From positions 186,001 to 250,000 of the forward strand of contig NZ_FNFH01000002.1 of assembly GCF_900100355.1 (NCBI RefSeq): a DNA stretch of 64,000 bases, given 5' to 3'. Positions 58,810 to 64,000 of the stretch are shown one piece after another. The notes under the pieces are model-generated. The model saw nothing but the letters and a program-made list of their open reading frames with translations. It was not told the origin of the DNA and made no database searches. Source of the stretch: Microbulbifer yueqingensis (GTDB taxonomy: Bacteria; Pseudomonadota; Gammaproteobacteria; Pseudomonadales; Cellvibrionaceae). The first letter of the stretch is position 1. Each line of letters starts with the position of its first letter. A program made the position numbers and the translations under genes.

Positions 58810-60138
58810 CTAGAAAGTATATTTGACGGAAAACTGCAGGCGCTGCAAGTCACCCTCGTCGTCCAGCAGTGCTCCGCTGCCATTCTCCAGCTGTTTGCTG
58901 GCAAAAATGTACTCGCCACCCAGGGTCATCTTCGGCACGGGAGAATAGAGCAGATTCAGCTGGGCGCTGCGGTATTCACTGGCCACAGTATCCGCGGCGT
59001 AGTCCGGGTTGTCCGCGCTGCTCATGGACAGCACCAGGTTACTGCGCCAGCGCTCGCTCCAGAAATGCCGCAGGGCCAGGAAACCACCGGACTGGTCGAT
59101 CAGCTCGATCTCGCCGTTCGCATCGATGATCCCTGCCCGGTAGCTGTTGAGGCCCATATAGCGCCCCAGCGCATTGCCGTAGCTGTACATCACACGGATA
59201 TCGTCGCTGCCCAGCTGCAGCTTGCCCGCCAGGCTCACCGCATAGCCGCGGCGGGATTGCTGGCCCAGCAGGCTGTCGTAGGCCAGCTCGCGGCTCATGG
59301 ACGCTACCGAATAACTCAGGGCACCGGCGCTGTTGTTGTAGCGCATCACGATATCCGGCGTGCCATTGTCGTCGTAGGGGTTTTCACTGCCGTTATAGAG
59401 CGTGGTGGCCGGATTTTCCGCCGCGAGCTGCACGCTGCCATTGCCGAGCCGCTGGGTGAAGCGCAGTTGCGGCTGGCGTGCGAAGACGGCACCGGCGGGC
59501 CCGACAAAGTCCATCCCCTCGGGTAGTGCGCCCACATTGAAAAATGTCGACCAGGTCTGTCCGGCCAGCAGCGAGCGGCTGCCGTCGATATCCCAGTCAA
59601 CGTAGGCATGGCGCAGGCGCTGGGCCGAGGAATTACTGATGCGTTCATCTCCCTGGCCGCTGGCCATGGCATCGATCTCCAGGTGGGTATTCACCTGGCC
59701 GGCGCCGAACCTGGTCTGGGTCTTGACGAACAGCCGGGTCGACTTGGCGTGGGCGTGGTACTTGGCCTCGCCGCTCTCGCCCCCGACAGGGATGGTAGAA
59801 GGGACCAGGAAGTCCTCGCCGATGCCCACCGTGGCCGAGTCGCCATCGGAATAATCGCTGACGGCGCTGTCCAGCTTCACGAAACCGCCGATTTTCAGCT
59901 GGGTCTCGCCATCGGCAGGTTGTGCCGGCTCGGGATCCCGCACAATTTCCTGCGACTGTTGATTGCGGGCCTCTTTTGCCTGTTCGGCCAGGGTTTCCAC
60001 CTGGGCCTGCAGTTCCTGGATGCGCAGCTGCAGCTCCTCGTTGCTGGGTGATTCGGCTGCACTGGCCATACCCGCGGCGGAACAGGCGAGGACACCCGCC
60101 GAGAGGCGGGCCATCAATTTTTGTGTGGTTCTGGTCAT
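58810..60138 (-). CDS. DcaP-like trimeric outer-membrane porin
   Basis: This 442-aa protein has a signal peptide (about residues 1–27), an N-terminal periplasmic coiled coil (ELQLRIQELQAQVETLAEQA, about 34–53) and a beta-barrel ending in aromatic Phe. These are features of the DcaP family, whose members import dicarboxylates and other anions as trimers. ATG 60138 is chosen (GAGAGG upstream); the frame is open upstream to 60183. It heads the DUF4212–symporter operon and shares a divergent promoter region with acs, so import of a short-chain acid is likely. Confidence 0.87.
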   Translation of the reverse strand: MTRTTQKLMARLSAGVLACSAAGMASAAESPSNEELQLRIQELQAQVETLAEQAKEARNQQSQEIVRDPEPAQPADGETQLKIGGFVKLDSAVSDYSDGDSATVGIGEDFLVPSTIPVGGESGEAKYHAHAKSTRLFVKTQTRFGAGQVNTHLEIDAMASGQGDERISNSSAQRLRHAYVDWDIDGSRSLLAGQTWSTFFNVGALPEGMDFVGPAGAVFARQPQLRFTQRLGNGSVQLAAENPATTLYNGSENPYDDNGTPDIVMRYNNSAGALSYSVASMSRELAYDSLLGQQSRRGYAVSLAGKLQLGSDDIRVMYSYGNALGRYMGLNSYRAGIIDANGEIELIDQSGGFLALRHFWSERWRSNLVLSMSSADNPDYAADTVASEYRSAQLNLLYSPVPKMTLGGEYIFASKQLENGSGALLDDEGDLQRLQFSVKYTF

Positions 60139-60216
60139 AACCTCTCCCTCATCGGTATTTGACTGCACGTCGTTCGAGCGCAATCAAACCCTGTCCTGGC
60201 CGCCAGTGGTATTAAC

Positions 60217-60250
60217 CATTGGTCTAAACCAGGCCCAAACTAGACCAATG
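60217..60250. promoter_or_regulatory. Perfect 10-bp inverted repeat in the acs/porin divergent promoter region
   Basis: CATTGGTCTA (60217–60226) and TAGACCAATG (60241–60250) are separated by 14 bp. Further related elements ATGTCTAAG (60248–60256) and TTTGTCTAAT (60301–60310) follow toward acs. The arrangement suggests repeated half-sites for a dimeric regulator, plausibly the LuxR-type response regulator encoded 2.3 kb away. Confidence 0.65.
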
Positions 60251-60328
60251 TCTAAGTCGGGATCCGGCCCAACATTTATTCAGCCATCACTGTTTCGACC
60301 TTTGTCTAATACGCGCAGGTAAGCCGCA

Positions 60329-60357
60329 CTGCCAGAATGCACTGCAATACGTATAAC
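60329..60357 (+). promoter_or_regulatory. Candidate acs promoter
   Basis: CTGCCA (60329–60334) and TATAAC (60352–60357) are separated by 17 bp, 43 bp upstream of the acs ATG. The weak -35 is typical of activator-dependent promoters, and a GTCTAA element lies just upstream. Confidence 0.5.
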
Positions 60358-60399
60358 TCCATCGATTGAACCAATCGCAAAATATCGAGGCAGTGCAAG

Positions 60400-62358
60400 A
60401 TGACAGAACCAACGCTCTACCCCGTCCCCGGGCCGTATGCCGGGAAAACCCTGCTGGATGAGCAGGGCTACCTCGAAATGTACCGGCGCTCGCTTGAAGA
60501 CAGCGAGGGCTTCTGGCGTGAACAGGCCCAGCGGCTGGACTGGATCAGGCCATTCACCCAGGTCAAGGATGTCTCCTTCGCCCGCGATGACCTGCATATC
60601 CGCTGGTTTGCCGACGGCACCCTCAACGTGGCCGCGAATTGCCTCGACCGCCACCTGGCCGAGCACGGAGACGATACCGCCATCCTGTGGGTGGGGGACG
60701 AGCCGGGCACCAGCCGGGAAATCAGCTACCGGGAACTGCACAGTGAGGTGTGCCGCTTTGCCAATGGCCTGAAATCCCTGGGTGTGCAGCGCGGGGACGT
60801 GGTGACCATCTACATGCCGATGATTCCCCAGGCGGCGGTAGCCATGCTTGCCTGCGCCCGCATCGGCGCCGTCCACTCCGTGGTGTTCGCCGGCTTCTCC
60901 CCGGAGGCTCTGGCGGGACGCATGGACGACGGCCAGTCGCGGGTGGTGATCACCGCGAACGCCGGCCGGCGGGGTGGCCGCTCGGTGGTGCTGAAAGAGA
61001 ACGTGGATCGCGCCATCGCACTGTGCAAGGAGACCACCGTGGAAACCGCGGTGGTGGTCAATTACACCGACGATGCGGTGAACATGCAGCCCGGCCGCGA
61101 CGTGGACTATGGGGAACTGCTGGCGGCGCAGGACGAAGACTGCCCGCCGGAGGAGATGGGCGCGGAGGATCCGCTGTTCATCCTCTACACCTCCGGTTCC
61201 ACCGGCAAGCCCAAGGGGGTGCTCCACAGCGGTGGTGGTTACCTCACCTATACCTCCCTCACTCACGAATACGTATTCGACTACCGCCGCGGCGAGCGTT
61301 TCTGGTGTGCCGCCGATATCGGCTGGATTACCGGCCACAGCTATATCATCTACGGCCCGCTGGCGAACGGCGCCACCACCGTCATGTATGAAGGGGTACC
61401 CAACTATCCCGATGTGACCCGGGTGGCGCGTATCGTGGATGAGCACCAGATCGACGTGCTCTACATCGCTCCCACGGCTATCCGCGCACTGATGGCCGAG
61501 GGTGACAGGCCCACCGAGGGCGCCGACCTCTCCTCCCTGCGCCTGCTGGGCACGGTGGGGGAGCCGATCAACCCGGAGGCCTGGCGCTGGTACCACCGCA
61601 ATTTTGGTCGCGGCCAGTGTCCGATCGTAGACACCTGGTGGCAGACGGAAACCGGCGGCGCACTGCTGACGCCGTTACCCGGCGCCACGGCGCTGAAGCC
61701 CGGCTCCGCCACCCGTCCCTTCTTCGGCATTCGCCCGGCGCTGGTGGACAACGACGGCAATATCCTGGAGGGCGCGGCCGAAGGCAACCTGGTGCTGCTG
61801 GACAGCTGGCCCGGACAGATGCGCACGGTGTTCGGCGACCACCAGCGCTTCGCTGACACCTATTTCAGTACCTTTCGCGACATGTACTTCACCGGCGACG
61901 GGGCGCGACGGGACGCCGATGGTTACTACTGGATCACCGGGCGGGTGGACGATGTGCTCAATGTCTCCGGCCATCGTATGGGCACCGCAGAGCTGGAAAG
62001 CGCGCTGGTGGCACACCCGGCGGTCGCCGAGGCGGCGGTGGTTGGCTTCCCCCATGACATCAAGGGCCAGGGCATCTACGTGTACGTGACCCTGAACAGC
62101 GGGGTGGAGCCCAGCGAGGAAATGCACCGCACCCTGCGGGACTGGCTGCGCAGCGAGATCGGCCCGATCGCCACCCCGGATGTGATCCAGTGGGCGCCGG
62201 GCCTGCCGAAGACCCGCTCCGGCAAGATCATGCGCCGTATCCTGCGCAAGATCGCCGCCGACGAGTACGACCAGCTGGGGGACATCTCCACCCTCGCGGA
62301 TCCCTCCGTCGTGGAGCAGCTGATCGACAACCACACGCGGCTGGCTCAACCCGCCTGA
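60400..62358 (+). CDS. acs: Acetyl-CoA synthetase
   Basis: This 652-aa ligase, the same length as E. coli Acs, converts acetate, ATP and CoA to acetyl-CoA. It has the P-loop-like [11 protein letters not shown] (about residues 265–275), WWQTETGG (about 413–420) and the acetylation site K609 in [13 protein letters not shown], a residue that is reversibly acetylated in characterised Acs. It is divergent from the porin–symporter operon and followed by a response regulator gene, an arrangement in which acetate uptake and activation can be co-regulated. Confidence 0.96.
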   Translation: MTEPTLYPVPGPYAGKTLLDEQGYLEMYRRSLEDSEGFWREQAQRLDWIRPFTQVKDVSFARDDLHIRWFADGTLNVAANCLDRHLAEHGDDTAILWVGDEPGTSREISYRELHSEVCRFANGLKSLGVQRGDVVTIYMPMIPQAAVAMLACARIGAVHSVVFAGFSPEALAGRMDDGQSRVVITANAGRRGGRSVVLKENVDRAIALCKETTVETAVVVNYTDDAVNMQPGRDVDYGELLAAQDEDCPPEEMGAEDPLFILYTSGSTGKPKGVLHSGGGYLTYTSLTHEYVFDYRRGERFWCAADIGWITGHSYIIYGPLANGATTVMYEGVPNYPDVTRVARIVDEHQIDVLYIAPTAIRALMAEGDRPTEGADLSSLRLLGTVGEPINPEAWRWYHRNFGRGQCPIVDTWWQTETGGALLTPLPGATALKPGSATRPFFGIRPALVDNDGNILEGAAEGNLVLLDSWPGQMRTVFGDHQRFADTYFSTFRDMYFTGDGARRDADGYYWITGRVDDVLNVSGHRMGTAELESALVAHPAVAEAAVVGFPHDIKGQGIYVYVTLNSGVEPSEEMHRTLRDWLRSEIGPIATPDVIQWAPGLPKTRSGKIMRRILRKIAADEYDQLGDISTLADPSVVEQLIDNHTRLAQPA

Positions 62359-62398
62359 GCCCCTCCGCGCACCCGGGAGGGGCGGCGTTGTCGCCCCT
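62359..62398 (+). repeat. Mutually exclusive hairpins after acs
   Basis: GCCCCTCC (62359–62366) pairs with GGAGGGGC (62376–62383); alternatively AGGGGCG (62378–62384) pairs with CGCCCCT (62392–62398). The two stems share the middle arm and cannot form together. No T-tract follows, so it is attenuator-like only in shape. Confidence 0.45.
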
Positions 62399-62573
62399 CT
62401 CCCGCTCGACCCCGTTCTCTCCCGGCCACCAGGCACTACCGCTCCAGCCTGGCGGGTCACGAACGGGGCGCACTACCAGAGCCAAACCGACCATTCCTGT
62501 CGTACACTACGCCGTAGATTAGCCAGAATAATGACAAGGGCTCGACAGAAGCCCAAAAGATGATGAGGGCGTT

Positions 62574-63284
62574 ATGGGCATTCAATCCGACTCCCACCCC
62601 GTCGGGCGCAAGTTTATTGTCGCCGACGACCACCCCCTGTTTCGCAGTGCCCTGCGGCAGTCCATCGGCCAGGCCTTCCCGGACGCGGTCCTGGAAGAGG
62701 CGCACGACATGGAGAGCCTGCAGGAGTGTGTGGCGGCCAACGAGGACTGTGACCTGCTGTTGCTCGACCTGCACATGCCGGGCGCGCACGGCTTCAGCGG
62801 CCTGGCGTTCCTCACTGGCCAGTATCCCCAGCTGCCGGTAATGGTGGTTTCCGCCAATGAAAAACCGGAGATCATGTGTCGCGCCATCGACTACGGCGCC
62901 TGCGGCTTCCTGCCCAAGTCGGCACCGGCGGAGACCATCGCCGCGGCCCTGCACCGGGTGCTGGCGGGAGAGATCTGGCTGCCGGAAGGTGTTTCCGCCG
63001 CCTGCGCGCAGCAGGAATCGGCAGCCGAAGCCGTCGCCGATGCGGTGGCCACGCTTACCCCGCAGCAGTTCCGGGTGGCCAGCATGCTGGGCGAGGGGCT
63101 CCTCAACAAGCAGATCGCCTACGAGATGGACGTTACCGAAGCCACGGTGAAGGCCCACCTGACCGCCCTGTTCCGCAAACTGGGGGTCAATTCACGGACC
63201 CAGGCGGTGCTGGCACTGAACAGCCTGGATGTGGAGCCCCCGGGCCAGTTCAGTCCACCGCCACGGCAGCCCGCGCCCGCCTGA
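62574..63284 (+). CDS. NarL/LuxR-type response regulator (CrbR/ErdR-like by context)
   Basis: This 236-aa regulator has an N-terminal receiver with acidic pair D18/D19 and phospho-acceptor D65 in LLLLDLHMPG, and a C-terminal LuxR-type HTH (about residues 162–225, LTPQQFRVASMLGEGLLNKQIAYE). In Vibrio and Pseudomonas, response regulators of this kind (CrbR/ErdR) with a symporter-fused kinase (CrbS/MxtR) activate acs. The gene lies directly after acs and overlaps the convergent kinase gene by 35 nt, so this role is well supported by context. Confidence 0.9.
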   Translation: MGIQSDSHPVGRKFIVADDHPLFRSALRQSIGQAFPDAVLEEAHDMESLQECVAANEDCDLLLLDLHMPGAHGFSGLAFLTGQYPQLPVMVVSANEKPEIMCRAIDYGACGFLPKSAPAETIAAALHRVLAGEIWLPEGVSAACAQQESAAEAVADAVATLTPQQFRVASMLGEGLLNKQIAYEMDVTEATVKAHLTALFRKLGVNSRTQAVLALNSLDVEPPGQFSPPPRQPAPA

Positions 63285-64000
63285 GCCTCCGCACCAGGTT
63301 GCGCAGCGCGGCCGGCTTGACCGGCTTCGGCAGGTAGTGGAGCCCGGCCCGTTGCGCACTATCGCGCACCGGCCCGGAGATGTCTGCGCTGACCAGGATG
63401 CCCGGCACCCGCCGCCCCCACTGACCCGCCAGGGCCTCGAAGGCAGCCACCCCGGTCTGCTCTCCGTCGAGGTGGTAATCCACGATAGCCAGCTCCGGCG
63501 GAGGCCCATTGCGATATATTGCTTGCGCCTCTACCAGCGAGCGGGCCGTGGCGACACGGCAGCCCCATCCCTCCAGCAGGCTCTGCATGCCCCGCACGAT
63601 GGCCTCCTCGTTGTCGATGCAGAGCACCCGCAATCCCTCCAGGCCGCCGGGTCCGGTGGTGTCCCCGGCGGGCTGGGCCCGCTTCGGCACGGTGGTAACG
63701 GCGCCCAGGGGCACGCGGATGGAGAACATGGAGCCGCGCCCGGGCGCAGAGCGCAGGTCGATGACGTGCCCCAGCAACCCCGCGCTGCGGCTGGCGATCG
63801 CCAGCCCCAGGCCGAGCCCCTTGTCCGCGCTGCGGTCGACGGAGGACAGGCGCACGAACTCATCGAAAATCCGTTCCTGCTCCCCGGCGGCGATACCGGG
63901 ACCGGTATCCCACACCTGGATTTCCACCTCCCCCCGGCGCCGGCGCACCCCCACCAGCACCCGCCCGCGCCGGGTGTAGTGCAGCGCGTTGCTGAGGAAA
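63250..64000 (-). CDS. Partial hybrid sensor histidine kinase, CrbS/MxtR-like (N-terminus outside window)
   Basis: The visible 250 codons are the C-terminus of a hybrid kinase. From the right edge inward come the ATPase N box (NALHYTRRGRVLVGVRRR), the G boxes DTGPGIA and GLGLGLAIASR, then a receiver domain with phospho-acceptor Asp in LAIVDYHLD and Lys in YLPKPVKP. The frame continues past 64000. CrbS/MxtR kinases are sodium-symporter/PAS/kinase fusions controlling acs; the N-terminal part is outside the window, so this subtype is inferred from context. Confidence 0.88.
   Translation of the reverse strand, partial: FLSNALHYTRRGRVLVGVRRRRGEVEIQVWDTGPGIAAGEQERIFDEFVRLSSVDRSADKGLGLGLAIASRSAGLLGHVIDLRSAPGRGSMFSIRVPLGAVTTVPKRAQPAGDTTGPGGLEGLRVLCIDNEEAIVRGMQSLLEGWGCRVATARSLVEAQAIYRNGPPPELAIVDYHLDGEQTGVAAFEALAGQWGRRVPGILVSADISGPVRDSAQRAGLHYLPKPVKPAALRNLVRRLRRARAAVAVD

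Overview
The window looks like a chromosomal segment of a marine-type gammaproteobacterium with high GC. The gene order miaB–phoH–ybeY–corC–lnt followed by leuS–(small gene)–lptE–holA is the classic gammaproteobacterial housekeeping neighbourhood. The accessory set suggests a Cellvibrionales-like organism (Microbulbifer or Halieaceae relatives): a TonB receptor, outer-membrane phospholipase A, a DcaP-type porin, a DUF4212 symporter, a BCCT transporter, an AidB-like dehydrogenase and a very large secreted RHS/SpvB protein. This placement is inferred from gene content only. No rRNA, tRNA, CRISPR array, transposase or prophage gene was seen.

Layout. 1–1406: the end of a coiled-coil membrane protein gene and a DUF1820 gene, both minus. 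1608–7348: miaB, phoH, ybeY, corC, lnt, all plus (tRNA modification, ribosome maturation, membrane/lipoprotein biogenesis). 7345–10905: a PagL-like lipid A deacylase, a TIGR01777 oxidoreductase, a hypothetical, an ElyC/YdcF protein and a YbeL-like zinc ribbon. 10997–15700: leuS, a small exported protein, lptE, holA. 15888–28480: metabolic and envelope genes, including AidB, SDR plus Orn/Lys/Arg-type decarboxylase, Nudix, PldA, two hypotheticals, GNAT, beta-carbonic anhydrase, a double-rubredoxin/rubredoxin-reductase fusion, a flavin reductase and a GDPD. A strong bidirectional terminator at 28504–28536 separates these from a TonB receptor (28553–31144) and an exported catalase-peroxidase (31661–33991).

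34351–47682 is the most striking region: a three-gene minus-strand operon. It encodes an 800-aa exported Ig-like/TSP3/PQQ-propeller protein, a 3402-aa exported FN3/PQQ/DUF4214/SpvB/VCBS/RHS protein ending in a HELAH (HExxH) zincin-like tip, and a small exported protein 9 bp downstream. The tip and small gene are markedly AT-rich. I read this as a polymorphic toxin with an exchangeable metallopeptidase tip and an exported cognate immunity protein; the small protein has a pattern reminiscent of bacterial NTR/TIMP-like domains.

48099–56611 holds an aminotransferase/amidase pair, a DUF2799 lipoprotein behind a consensus CRP-type site, an arfB–Ldh–HD hydrolase cluster, a BCCT transporter and a GNAT. 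56632–64000 is a coherent acetate-utilisation locus. It has an operon of DcaP-like porin, DUF4212 subunit and Na+/solute symporter; a divergent acs; a LuxR-type response regulator; and, convergent, the end of a hybrid histidine kinase. The shared divergent promoter region contains a perfect 10-bp inverted repeat (60217–60250) that is a good candidate operator for the adjacent regulator.
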